Assembly (NCBI GenBank): GCA_963835825.1
Contig: CAWIGZ010000005.1
Coordinates: 248,001-312,000, forward strand
DNA: 64,000 nt
Direction: 5' to 3'
Source of the DNA: JADGRB01 sp963835825
GTDB lineage: Bacteria; Myxococcota_A; Polyangia; Fen-1088
The notes under the pieces were generated by a model. That model had not been told where the DNA came from, did not search any database, and saw only the letters and a list, made by a program, of their open reading frames with translations. A program made the translations under genes and the position numbers. Positions 45,161-53,793 of this stretch are shown here, piece by piece. The first letter of the stretch is position 1. Each line of letters opens with the position of its first letter.

Positions 45161-47224
45161 ATGGGCAACGCGACTTTCCCTTCGCCTCGTAAGGTTCGCC
45201 GCCTCATCGCGGCGCTGGTCCTCGGCCTCGCGGCCGCCTCCGGCGCCTGCACCAACCCGGCACCGGGCGTGAGCGTCGCCGACGCGGGCGTCTTCCCCAC
45301 CCCGACTCCGCCAGTCAGCGGAACCGGAGGTGCCGCCGGCAGGGGCGTCGTCGGGCCCGGCGGTGCCGCCGGCGGGGGCGTCTTCCCTGGGACCGGGTCG
45401 ATCAACCCGCCGAACTTCGATACTACCGTTTCTGCCGCCGACCCGCCGCCGGCCATCAGCGGGGGAACGCTGGCGATCCTTCCGGACGGCGTCACGGCCG
45501 TGGCTGCCGATCCCGACCGCGATACGATTGCGGTCGTCAATCTCACGACCAACACGCTGACGGCCAACATCGCGCTCCAGCCACACGACGAGCCTGGCCG
45601 ATTGGTCGCCGATGCCGTCGGGCACGTTCACGTCATCCTCCGCAGCGGGGGCGCGCTCGTGACGATCGATCCCGTCGCGGGGACGATCCTGGCGCGCCGA
45701 ACCGCCTGTCCGATCCCGCGCGGGGTGGCCTATGATCCGGCGACCGACCTCGTGCACGTAGCCTGTATGGGCGGCGAGCTGGTGTCGTTCCCGGCGGCAG
45801 GCGGGATCGCCACGCGGTCGCTGCAGCTACCCCGCGACCTGCGGGACATCGTGGTCGACGGCAACACACTGCTCGTGAGCCAGTTCCGGTCCGCCCAGGT
45901 CCTGGTCATTGACGCCAACGGCAATGTCACTTCGACGATCGTGCCACCCGTCTACGGAGATCCGTCGGCACGGCTCGGCGAGGCGTTCACGCCTTCGACG
46001 GCCTGGCGGATGCGCGCTCAGCCGGGCGGTGGCGCGATCCTGCTACATCAGCGTGGCACCACCGGCACGGTGATGGTCAGCGGAAGAGGGAGGCCTGTGC
46101 CCGGAGGGGCTGGCGGCGCGGGAGGTTCCCCTGTGGGTTCCAGTGGCTACGGGTCGAGCGATCCCTGTGCGGGCCTGGTTCATCCCGCGCTCACCCCGAT
46201 CACACCGGGTATGTCCCCCCCGACCACGCCGCCAATTCCGGGGATGGTGCTTCCGGTCGATTTCGCGATCTCAGGCGATGGCAACACGGTGGCGGTGGTG
46301 GCTGCGGGCAACGCCCACAACAAGTCCATCCAATCTCTGTTCGTGTCGCACTACTCGGACGTCACTGACGCCAGCCACTTCAGTTGCTGTCCCGACGGAG
46401 TCCACGGTCCGACCGCGGTCGGCACGATGGTCAACCCTGTCACATGCCCGTCCCAGCCCGGGCGCCCGCTGACCTGTCCTCAGCCGATGGGCGAAGCCGA
46501 AGCAGTCGGATTCGACGGTTCGAACCGGATCGTCGTCCAGACGCGCGAGCCCGCCACCATCCAGATCCCGGCCGCCGGCGTGGTCATCTCGCTCTCTGAG
46601 GTCAGTCGCGCCGACATCGGTCACGAGATCTTCCACGCTAACACCGGCAACGGGATCGCCTGCGCTTCGTGTCACATGGAAGGGCAAGAGGACGGCCGGA
46701 CCTGGAACTTCGACACCGAAGGGCCGCGCCGCACCATGAACGTCGCGGGCGGCATCAGCGGACGCGCGCCCTACCACTGGGACGGCGGGCTCGCGTCGTT
46801 CAGCGTTCTCGTGACCACCGTCTACAACCAGCGCATGGGCGGCCCCACTCTGACGGGTGACCAGATCACGGCCGCCCAGTCGTGGATGAACGCCATTCCG
46901 TCCCTGCCCGGCGTGATCAGCGACCCCGACGCCGTCGCGCGGGGCCAGGTCGTGTTCACCGACAGCACGCACGGCTGCGCGGTCTGCCACACCGGGGCGC
47001 AATTGACGAACAACAGGACCGGCGTGGACGTCGGGACCGGCGGAACTTTCAAGGTACCGTCGCTAGTCGGGCTGGCCTACACCGCCCCTTACTTACATGA
47101 CGGCTGCGCCGCCACGCTCGCCGACCGCTTCGGCTCCTGCGGCGGCGGCGATCTGCATGGCGCCACGTCGACGCTCACGCAGGATCAGCTCGCCGACCTC
47201 ATCGCGTACCTCGACTCTCTCTAG
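45161..47224 (+). CDS. Propeller/di-haem cytochrome c lipoprotein
   Basis: A 687-residue lipoprotein (signal ending ASGAC; AAGGAG 8 bp before the ATG). Residues about 95-490 form a YVTN-type beta-propeller ('DTIAVVNLTTNTLTANI', 'RGVAYDPATDLVHVAC', 'TLLVSQFRSAQVLVIDANG'). The C-terminal part is a cytochrome c peroxidase-like module with two haem sites, CASCH (501-505) and CAVCH (606-610), and 'APYLHDGCAATLADRFG'. It probably takes part in electron transfer at the cell surface; the electron partner is unknown. Confidence 0.85.
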   Translation: MGNATFPSPRKVRRLIAALVLGLAAASGACTNPAPGVSVADAGVFPTPTPPVSGTGGAAGRGVVGPGGAAGGGVFPGTGSINPPNFDTTVSAADPPPAISGGTLAILPDGVTAVAADPDRDTIAVVNLTTNTLTANIALQPHDEPGRLVADAVGHVHVILRSGGALVTIDPVAGTILARRTACPIPRGVAYDPATDLVHVACMGGELVSFPAAGGIATRSLQLPRDLRDIVVDGNTLLVSQFRSAQVLVIDANGNVTSTIVPPVYGDPSARLGEAFTPSTAWRMRAQPGGGAILLHQRGTTGTVMVSGRGRPVPGGAGGAGGSPVGSSGYGSSDPCAGLVHPALTPITPGMSPPTTPPIPGMVLPVDFAISGDGNTVAVVAAGNAHNKSIQSLFVSHYSDVTDASHFSCCPDGVHGPTAVGTMVNPVTCPSQPGRPLTCPQPMGEAEAVGFDGSNRIVVQTREPATIQIPAAGVVISLSEVSRADIGHEIFHANTGNGIACASCHMEGQEDGRTWNFDTEGPRRTMNVAGGISGRAPYHWDGGLASFSVLVTTVYNQRMGGPTLTGDQITAAQSWMNAIPSLPGVISDPDAVARGQVVFTDSTHGCAVCHTGAQLTNNRTGVDVGTGGTFKVPSLVGLAYTAPYLHDGCAATLADRFGSCGGGDLHGATSTLTQDQLADLIAYLDSL

Positions 47225-47567
47225 GCCACCGGTCGCCGGCCAGCGAAGCGCTGTCGCTGCTGCTGGCCGAGAGCGCGGTGAGTGAAACGCTCTCCGCGGC
47301 AACGTTCGCAGCAATCCGGGCCGACGCGCGCGAAGTCGCGCACCCGTGCGGCGCTCTCGGTCATCCTCCGAGATGAGGCCCATCATGCCCGGAGCTACTT
47401 GAGGCCCTGGCGGTGCTCTCCATGGAGGCGGCGACATGGAGGCGGCGACCGACCGCGACACTCCGCGGAACGGCGGCCGGGCTGGCTTGGCTGGGGGAGG
47501 ACAAAGCCCGTCACGGCGCGGGCCTTCGAGGCGACCTACGCTCGGGGCCGCCCGGACGATCGCCGAG
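47225..47567. other. Intergenic, nothing recognised
   Basis: Open frames on both strands show no protein-like features. Confidence 0.4.
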
Positions 47568-48170
47568 CTACTGGGCCGTCTGGCAGTTGAGCACCACCTC
47601 CCCTGCGTTGGAGCTCGCGGCGGTGCCGATCAGAGACAAGGTGACGACGGTGTCGGTGCTCGACAAACTGTAGCCCGGCAGGGAGCCAGACAGACCTGCG
47701 TCCGGGCAGCCCAGAAGGTTGAACCCGTTCGAGATCGAATAGGTTGTCCCGTCGGGGCAGGTAAGTGCGATCCCGAGCTGGCCGGGAGCGGTCTCGGGAG
47801 TGGTCTCCTTGACGGTCTGTCCCTGGACCGTCAGCGTCCGGATGCCGCCTCCCTCGTCCAGATAGGCGAGGCACTGGGCGCCCCTCGCTGTGGTCACCGT
47901 GAAGTCCCAGTCCATTGGGCCGGAGAGTGGGAGGACCAGCGGCTGGGCGAACGTCACCACGTCACCGCTCGCATAGGTGCAGGTCTTTCCGTCGGCGCTC
48001 AAGGTGCCGACCTCCGACGAGGCGGGCAGGCAAATCGTCGCCGCGCTGGCTGTAGTCTTCCAGCAGTTGTCGCTCGCGAGGTAGTTGCAGTCGAGGCTGG
48101 CGGCCGAGCCGCCGCAACCGGTGCCGATTCCTGCCACCCCGAGGACCAACGCCAAAGCCGAGGTTCGCAT
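47568..48170 (-). CDS. Lipoprotein of unknown function
   Basis: A 200-residue protein with signal peptide ending GTGC at about residue 19. Five or more Cys and a beta-rich body ('FAQPLVLPLSGPMDWDFTVT', 'GTTYSISNGFNLLGC'). ATG 48170 chosen for the signal peptide. No family recognised. Confidence 0.68.
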   Translation of the reverse strand: MRTSALALVLGVAGIGTGCGGSAASLDCNYLASDNCWKTTASAATICLPASSEVGTLSADGKTCTYASGDVVTFAQPLVLPLSGPMDWDFTVTTARGAQCLAYLDEGGGIRTLTVQGQTVKETTPETAPGQLGIALTCPDGTTYSISNGFNLLGCPDAGLSGSLPGYSLSSTDTVVTLSLIGTAASSNAGEVVLNCQTAQ

Positions 48171-48455
48171 CTCGCCACGATAACTCCCGCTCGAGCAATA
48201 GGGAACGAGCGGTCGTTTCGCCAATAATGAGCGTTCAATCCAATGACCGCGCTCCTCGACCCACCAAGATGCCCATTTCAGCTACGGCGCCAGGGCGGCG
48301 CCGGACCCACGCGGCACCCTACAAGCTGGCGATGGACACCGGCGCCAGGGCGGGCAAGCTTCGAGCGCTGGTCGCGGCCCGTCGACGCCTGCGTCGCCAG
48401 TTGGGTGCGTGTCCGTGTCGGGGTCTGATCAGGGCTCGGCCTGAGGCGGGCCTGC

Positions 48456-48905
48456 TCACCAGTTTCCAATCGCTTCGGGGGGACTTTGTGCCTTCGCGAC
48501 AGGGACGATGGTTGGGGTGGTTGCCGCCTCGCGGCGGAACCTCAACGCGGTGTTGGGATCCGGTAAAGTCGTGGCCAAGCACGGCTTTGACAGCCGCTGG
48601 AGCCGGGACTGGACGCGGTCGACGACCTTCATGCCCACGTCCCGGCACACCTCCGCTGGAAAGATCTTCCAGGCGTTGGCTCCCGCCTGCGCGACCCGGT
48701 AGAGGTCTGCTGAGCCAGCGTCCCTCGCGGGACGATCGAAGACCAGTTCCAGCAGGAGCCGCGGAACGATCGGTTCACCCGGCCTGGGGTAGAAGGCAGA
48801 GAGCGTCACTCTCGGTCTGGCAACTTGCCGGCCCATCAGGCACCCCAGCCACTCGCGGTCCGTTGGTGGTATGGGCACGTCGACGCGGTCCTGCCGACCC
48901 GACAC
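48456..48905 (-). CDS. Hypothetical protein downstream of kdpC
   Basis: A 149-residue ORF from GTG 48905 with moderately protein-like sequence ('TDREWLGCLMGRQVARPRV', 'LYRVAQAGANAWKIFPAEV'). It begins 19 bp after the kdpC stop on the same strand and could be its last cotranscribed gene, but there is no family match and the frame could be chance in GC-rich DNA. Confidence 0.3.
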   Translation of the reverse strand: MSGRQDRVDVPIPPTDREWLGCLMGRQVARPRVTLSAFYPRPGEPIVPRLLLELVFDRPARDAGSADLYRVAQAGANAWKIFPAEVCRDVGMKVVDRVQSRLQRLSKPCLATTLPDPNTALRFRREAATTPTIVPVAKAQSPPEAIGNW

Positions 48906-48924
48906 GCTGAGATTCTCCCGACGA

Positions 48925-49629
48925 TCACTTTGCCGCTGCTGGACCGGCGGCGGCGTTTCCCGTCGGCGCGTGCTTCGGGAGCTCGCGATCCAGCGTGAGG
49001 TTCGTCTCGAGGACATTGACCCGCGGGTCGCCGAAGAGACCCCATTGCCGTCCCTTGGTCTCGCGGGCGATCAGAGCCCGCACCTCCTCGACGTCGACGC
49101 CGCGGGCGGCGGCGATCCGGCCTGCCTGCAGCCCGGCATTCGCGGGCGTGATGTCGGGGTCGAGGCCGCTTCCAGATCGGGTCACCGCATCTCCGGGCAC
49201 CAGAGCTCCTGCCGGCAACTTGTTCTCGGCGCGGTAAGCCTCGACGAGCTCCTTCACTCCGGTGAACGATTCGTCGACGTCCTTGGTCTTGGGATCGTCG
49301 GGAGCACCGTTCAGGAGCTTGTCGCTGATCGGTCCCAGGTTCGTTCCGCTGGAGTTCGAAGCGTCGTACCCCGCGCCAGCGGCGGAAGGACGCGGGTGAA
49401 GGTACTCGGGTGCTTTGAACGTCTGGCCGAGGAGGCTAGAGCCGACCGCTTGCTCCGGCTCCACGGAGTTCCCTTGCCGGTCGATGAGCGATCCATCCGC
49501 CTTAGAGCGGAGGACCGTGTGGCCGATGGCGTACACGGCCATCGGATAGAAGGCGCAGCCGACGACGGCAATGAGCGCCGTGGCGCGGAAGGAGACCACA
49601 GTTTCGCGAATGAGCTCTCGCATGATCAC
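48925..49629 (-). CDS. kdpC: KdpC subunit of the K+-transporting ATPase
   Basis: A 234-residue protein with one N-terminal helix and the KdpC periplasmic domain ('VGSSLLGQTFKAPEYLHPRP', 'VTRSGSGLDPDITPANA', 'GDPRVNVLETNLTLD'). It stabilises the KdpFABC pump. It overlaps kdpB by 4 bp (ATGA). The C-terminal 15 residues are Ala-rich. Confidence 0.95.
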   Translation of the reverse strand: MIMRELIRETVVSFRATALIAVVGCAFYPMAVYAIGHTVLRSKADGSLIDRQGNSVEPEQAVGSSLLGQTFKAPEYLHPRPSAAGAGYDASNSSGTNLGPISDKLLNGAPDDPKTKDVDESFTGVKELVEAYRAENKLPAGALVPGDAVTRSGSGLDPDITPANAGLQAGRIAAARGVDVEEVRALIARETKGRQWGLFGDPRVNVLETNLTLDRELPKHAPTGNAAAGPAAAK

Positions 49630-51680
49630 ACCATGTGCAGCAGGTTGTGGACGAACAGATCGATGACCTTGATGCCAACGAATGGGACGATGAGGCCGCC
49701 GACGCCGAAGACGAGCAAGTTGCGTCGGAGAATCTCGCCAGCGCCGGCAGGGCGGAATTTGACCCCGCGGAGGGCGAGCGGCACGAGGCAGATGATGATG
49801 AGGGCGTTGAAAATCACCGCGCTCAGGATGGCGCTCGAGGGCGAGCCGAGGCCCATGATGTTGAGGGGGGCGATCTGGGGGAAGGCTCCGATCAGCATGG
49901 CCGGGATGATGGCAAAGTACTTGGCGACGTCGTTGGCCACGCTGAACGTGGTGAGCGCGCCGCGGGTGATGAGCATCTGCTTGCCGATCTCGACCACCTC
50001 GATGAGCTTGGTCGGGTTGCTGTCGAGGTCGACCATGTTCCCAGCCTCCTTGGCGGCTTGGGTGCCGGAGTTCATTGCGACGCCGACATCGGCTTGCGCC
50101 AGGGCTGGCGCGTCGTTGGTTCCGTCGCCAGTCATCGCCACCAGGTGCCCACCCGCTTGCTCCCGCCGGATGAGGGCCAGCTTGTCCTCAGGCGTCGCCT
50201 GCGCCAAGAAGTCGTCGACGCCCGCCTCCTTCGCTATGGCGGCCGCGGTGAGGGGATTGTCGCCGGTGATCATGACCGTGCGTATACCCATGGCGCGGAA
50301 GCGGCTGAATCGGTCGACGAGCCCATCCTTCACGATGTCCTTCAGATGGATGACGCCCAGAACGCGTCCCGAGCTGGCGACGACCAGAGGGGTGCCGCCC
50401 TGACGAGCGATGTTGTCGACCTCCGTCTGGACTGGGCCGGGCAGCGAGCCGCCGGCCAGCTCCTTGATGGCGGCCGAGGCCCCCTTCCGGATCTCGCGGC
50501 CATCCACGTCGACGCCGCTCATCCGGGTCTGGGCCGAGAAGGGGATGAAGGCCGCGGTGGGTAGGTCGTCGGCGGTCAGCGCCGGCTGCCCGAGCCGCTG
50601 GGCCAGCGCGACGATGCTGCGCCCCTCGGGCGTCTCGTCGGCCAGCGACGACAGCTGCGCTGCGTGAGCGAGGTCCACCGGTGCTACCCCGGGGGCCGGA
50701 AGGAGGGCAACCGCCTGCCGGTTGCCGTGGGTAATGGTCCCGGTCTTGTCCAGGAGAAGCACGTGCACGTCGCCCGCTGCCTCGACCGCCTTGCCGCTCA
50801 TCGCCAGCACGTTCTTCTGCACCATGCGGTCGATGCCAGCGATACCGATGGCGGACAGGAGCCCGCCGATGGTGGTGGGGATGAGACAGACCAGCAGTGC
50901 GATGAGGACGGTGACCGAGAATGCCGAGGCCGCCATCGTCGGCGTGTAGCTCTGGATGTAGGCGCCGAAGGGTCGCAGGAAGAAGCAGACCAAGAGGAAG
51001 ATGATGGTGAGCGCCGACAACAAGATGTTGAGGGCGATTTCGTTCGGCGTCTTCTGCCGCTTGGCGCCTTCGATGAGGCCGATCATTCGATCGAGGAAGC
51101 TTTCGCCGGGGTCGGCGGTCACCCGGATCCGAAGTTGATCGGAGATGACCGTCGTTCCGGCGGTGACCGCGGAACGGTCGCCGCCCGACTGGCGGAGCAC
51201 GGGAGCCGACTCGCCGGTGATCACCGATTCATCGACCATCGCCACGCCCGCCGTGATCTCGCCGTCCGCGGGGATGATCTCGTGCGCGGGGACCAGGACC
51301 TCGTCCCCCTTGCGCAGCAGCTCCGAAGGAACGGTCTCCGTCGTCCCGTCGGGACGCAGCCGCCGGCCGAAGGCCTTCTTGCGCCCCCGGCGGAGCGCGT
51401 CGGCTTGCGCCTTGCCGCGCCCTTCGGCCAGGGCCTCGGCGAAGTTGGCGAAGAGGACCGTGAACCAAAGCCAGATGCAGATCTGGGCCACAAAGCCCAG
51501 CGATTCACCGTGCGCTCTGGCGCTCAGCATTTCCACCGTGGTGACGATCGCGCCGACCTCGGTCACGAACATCACCGGGTTTCGGACCATGTAACGCGGA
51601 TCGAGCTTGGTGACGCTGGCGCGTAGGGCGGGGAAGAGGATCTCGCGCTCGAATACCGAACGCTTTTTGGCAACCGACAT
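49626..51680 (-). CDS. kdpB: KdpB, P-type ATPase subunit
   Basis: A 684-residue P-type ATPase: TGES ('VITGESAPV'), the phosphorylation motif DKTGT, the KdpB-specific 'TGDGTNDAPALAQADVGVAM' and 'LDSNPTKLIEVVEIGKQ', and seven membrane helices. It energises K+ uptake through KdpA. GAGGAGA precedes ATG 51680. Complete and apparently functional. Confidence 0.97.
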   Translation of the reverse strand: MSVAKKRSVFEREILFPALRASVTKLDPRYMVRNPVMFVTEVGAIVTTVEMLSARAHGESLGFVAQICIWLWFTVLFANFAEALAEGRGKAQADALRRGRKKAFGRRLRPDGTTETVPSELLRKGDEVLVPAHEIIPADGEITAGVAMVDESVITGESAPVLRQSGGDRSAVTAGTTVISDQLRIRVTADPGESFLDRMIGLIEGAKRQKTPNEIALNILLSALTIIFLLVCFFLRPFGAYIQSYTPTMAASAFSVTVLIALLVCLIPTTIGGLLSAIGIAGIDRMVQKNVLAMSGKAVEAAGDVHVLLLDKTGTITHGNRQAVALLPAPGVAPVDLAHAAQLSSLADETPEGRSIVALAQRLGQPALTADDLPTAAFIPFSAQTRMSGVDVDGREIRKGASAAIKELAGGSLPGPVQTEVDNIARQGGTPLVVASSGRVLGVIHLKDIVKDGLVDRFSRFRAMGIRTVMITGDNPLTAAAIAKEAGVDDFLAQATPEDKLALIRREQAGGHLVAMTGDGTNDAPALAQADVGVAMNSGTQAAKEAGNMVDLDSNPTKLIEVVEIGKQMLITRGALTTFSVANDVAKYFAIIPAMLIGAFPQIAPLNIMGLGSPSSAILSAVIFNALIIICLVPLALRGVKFRPAGAGEILRRNLLVFGVGGLIVPFVGIKVIDLFVHNLLHMV

Positions 51681-51694
51681 GGCGTCTCCTCGAT

Positions 51695-53428
51695 TCAGAA
51701 GGTCAGGGTGGACGAGGTCATCAGGAAGTGTTCGACGATCGGACCGACGGCCAGTGACGGGAAGAACGTCAGCGCGCCGACGATGATGACCGTCGAGGTG
51801 AGCAGGACGACGAACATCGGCCCCGTAACCGGGAAGCTGCCGGCGTCGGTGGCGGTCGCCTTCTTCTGGACCAGGGCGCCCGCCAAGGCGAGCACCGGGA
51901 TCGCCGGGAAGAGGCGCCCGAACAGCATCGACAGCCCCTGGACGAAGTTCCACATGATGTTGCCGTTGGCGGGTGTCATCGTCAGGCCGGCGAACGCGGA
52001 GCCGTTGTTGCCGACGCCCGAGGCGAAGGCGTAGAGGATCTCCGAGAAGCCGCGGGGCCCGCCGTTGTTGAGCCCCGCGAGCCCCCAGGGCGCGACGCTG
52101 GCCCACGCCGTTCCCGCCAGGGTGAAGACCGACACCACCAGCAGCGACAGCGCCGCCAGCTTCACGTCGCGCGCTTGAATCTTCTTGCCCAGGTATTCGG
52201 GCGTCCGCCCGACCATCAGGCCCGCGATGAAGATCGCCACGAAGACGAAGACCAGCATCCCGTAGAGGCCGCTTCCCACGCCGCCGAAGATCACCTCGCC
52301 CATGAGGATGTTTCCCAGCGTCACCAGCGCGCCGATCGGTGTGAACGAATCGTGCATGGCGTTCACCGCGCCGCATCCGGTGGCGGTGGTCATCGAGGCG
52401 AAGATCGACGAGTTGGCGATTCCGAATCGCACCTCCTTACCCTCCATGTTGCCGAATGAGGGATCGACACCGAGCGCCGTGAGGCGCGGGCTGCCGTGGG
52501 CCTCAGCCCACCAGCAGACGATGATCCCCACCATCAACATCCCGAACATGCTGGCCCACACCGCCCAGCCGTGACGCTGGTTCTTGACCATCCTCCCGAG
52601 GTAGTAGGTGAGTCCACTGCAGATGGCGATGAAGAGGACGATCTGCACGAAGTTGCTGAGCGGCGTGGGGTTCTCGAACGGGTGCGCAGCGTTGACGTTC
52701 ATGTAGCCGCCGCCGTTGGTACCGAGCATCTTGATCGCGATCTGAGAGGCGATTGGCCCCTGGGCGATGGTCTGGGTGGCGCCCTCGACTGTCTTGGCCG
52801 CGGTGTACGGGAGAAAGTTCTGCGGGATCCCCTGGAACATCAGAAACACGGCGTAGATGATCGCCGCCGGCAGAAAGAGATAGAGCGTCTGGCGAATCAC
52901 ATCCCGCCAGAAGTTCCCGACGGTCGAACCCGTCGACCGCGCGATCCCGCGCACCAGAACAGCGGCGATTCCGATGCCGATCGCGGGCGAGGTGAAGTTG
53001 TGCAGCACCAGCGCCAGCATCTGCGACAGGTAGCTCATCGTGCTCTCGCCGCCATAGCTCTGCCAGTTGGTGTTGGTGGTGAAGCTGGCGGCCGTGTTGA
53101 AGGCCAGATCGGGCCGGACGGGACCGAGCTTCTGCGGATTGAGCGGCAACAGGTGCTGGACGCGCAGCAGCACATACGTGACGAACATTGTCACGGCTGT
53201 GAAGAGCACCATCGAGACGGCGTAGCCCTTCCAGGTCTGTTCCTTCCGCGGATCGACCCCCAGCACCCGATAGCTGACTCGCTCGACGGGACCGAGCGCC
53301 CGTGCGAGCCACGGCTCACCCCCGACATCCGGGTCGAGAATCTTGACCAGATAGATCCCGAGCGGCTTGGTGATGAGGACGAATCCCGTGACGATGAGCG
53401 CGAGCTGAACCCAGCCGGCGGCGTCCAT
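51695..53428 (-). CDS. kdpA: KdpA, K+-binding channel-like subunit
   Basis: A 577-residue membrane protein with ten helices and the four pore loops of the SKT superfamily, seen as 'FTTNTNWQSYGGES', 'GTNGGGYMNVNAAHP', 'GCGAVNAMHDSFTP' and 'GVGNNGSAFAGL'. It carries the selectivity filter of the high-affinity KdpFABC pump. Its start overlaps the kdpF stop (TGATG). Confidence 0.97.
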   Translation of the reverse strand: MDAAGWVQLALIVTGFVLITKPLGIYLVKILDPDVGGEPWLARALGPVERVSYRVLGVDPRKEQTWKGYAVSMVLFTAVTMFVTYVLLRVQHLLPLNPQKLGPVRPDLAFNTAASFTTNTNWQSYGGESTMSYLSQMLALVLHNFTSPAIGIGIAAVLVRGIARSTGSTVGNFWRDVIRQTLYLFLPAAIIYAVFLMFQGIPQNFLPYTAAKTVEGATQTIAQGPIASQIAIKMLGTNGGGYMNVNAAHPFENPTPLSNFVQIVLFIAICSGLTYYLGRMVKNQRHGWAVWASMFGMLMVGIIVCWWAEAHGSPRLTALGVDPSFGNMEGKEVRFGIANSSIFASMTTATGCGAVNAMHDSFTPIGALVTLGNILMGEVIFGGVGSGLYGMLVFVFVAIFIAGLMVGRTPEYLGKKIQARDVKLAALSLLVVSVFTLAGTAWASVAPWGLAGLNNGGPRGFSEILYAFASGVGNNGSAFAGLTMTPANGNIMWNFVQGLSMLFGRLFPAIPVLALAGALVQKKATATDAGSFPVTGPMFVVLLTSTVIIVGALTFFPSLAVGPIVEHFLMTSSTLTF

Positions 53429-53511
53429 CAGAAGCTCTCCGGGCGAAGGAGCGACCAGAACAAATAGATCACCAGACCGAGTGCGATCAACGAGACGACG
53501 GCCGACTCCAT
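53428..53511 (-). CDS. kdpF: KdpF, small membrane peptide
   Basis: A 27-residue peptide with one helix ('VVSLIALGLVIYLFWSLLRP') ending PESF, typical of KdpF, the lipid-like stabiliser of the KdpFABC complex. Its TGA overlaps the kdpA ATG (53,428-53,426). Too short for most gene finders. Confidence 0.9.
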   Translation of the reverse strand: MESAVVSLIALGLVIYLFWSLLRPESF

Positions 53512-53512
53512 C

Positions 53513-53596
53513 TCACAGCCTCTCGCATGCCGCCGTATAGGCGAGCGTGATTCCAAAAAAGCCGATCGCGACAACTACGAATAGAACGTCCAACAT
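53513..53596 (-). CDS. Second 27-residue membrane peptide before kdpF
   Basis: Encodes MLDVLFVVVAIGFFGITLAY followed by TAACERL. GGAGGG lies 8 bp before the ATG, and the stop is followed one base later by the kdpF start. A similar short 'LAY..aCERL' peptide recurs in front of kdpF in several phyla from memory; role unknown, possibly an accessory subunit. It is the first gene of the operon. Confidence 0.75.
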   Translation of the reverse strand: MLDVLFVVVAIGFFGITLAYTAACERL

Positions 53597-53643
53597 CGTC
53601 GGTCCCTCCGGGCGAAAGCGGTCTTCAGTTCGGCTGGCTGTTC

Positions 53644-53659
53644 AGCAGCAGTCATGCCA
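53644..53659 (-). promoter_or_regulatory. Sigma-54-type (-24/-12) promoter of the kdp operon
   Basis: On the reverse strand, TGGCATGACTGCTGCT matches the sigma-54 consensus TGGCACG-N4-TTGCW closely: GG at -24 and GC at -12 are 10 bp apart. It lies 47 bp upstream of the first peptide gene, and the adjacent gene encodes a sigma-54-activator-like protein. Confidence 0.55.
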
Positions 53660-53793
53660 ACGCGGGCGTGTGCTGCGAAGCCCCGTCACCCCGACCCCTT
53701 CGCTCGGCAGCGTCGCGGCCGCTTCACATTGCCGAAACATGCCGGTTGCGGTTTGCGGTGGCGTGAGGGGAACAAATCCCGCAGGTCGCATTC

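Noticed and set aside
49635..51626. Two long forward open frames across the kdpB region
   Set aside because: Antisense shadows of kdpB, rich in Arg, His, Asp and Gln, with no domain features.
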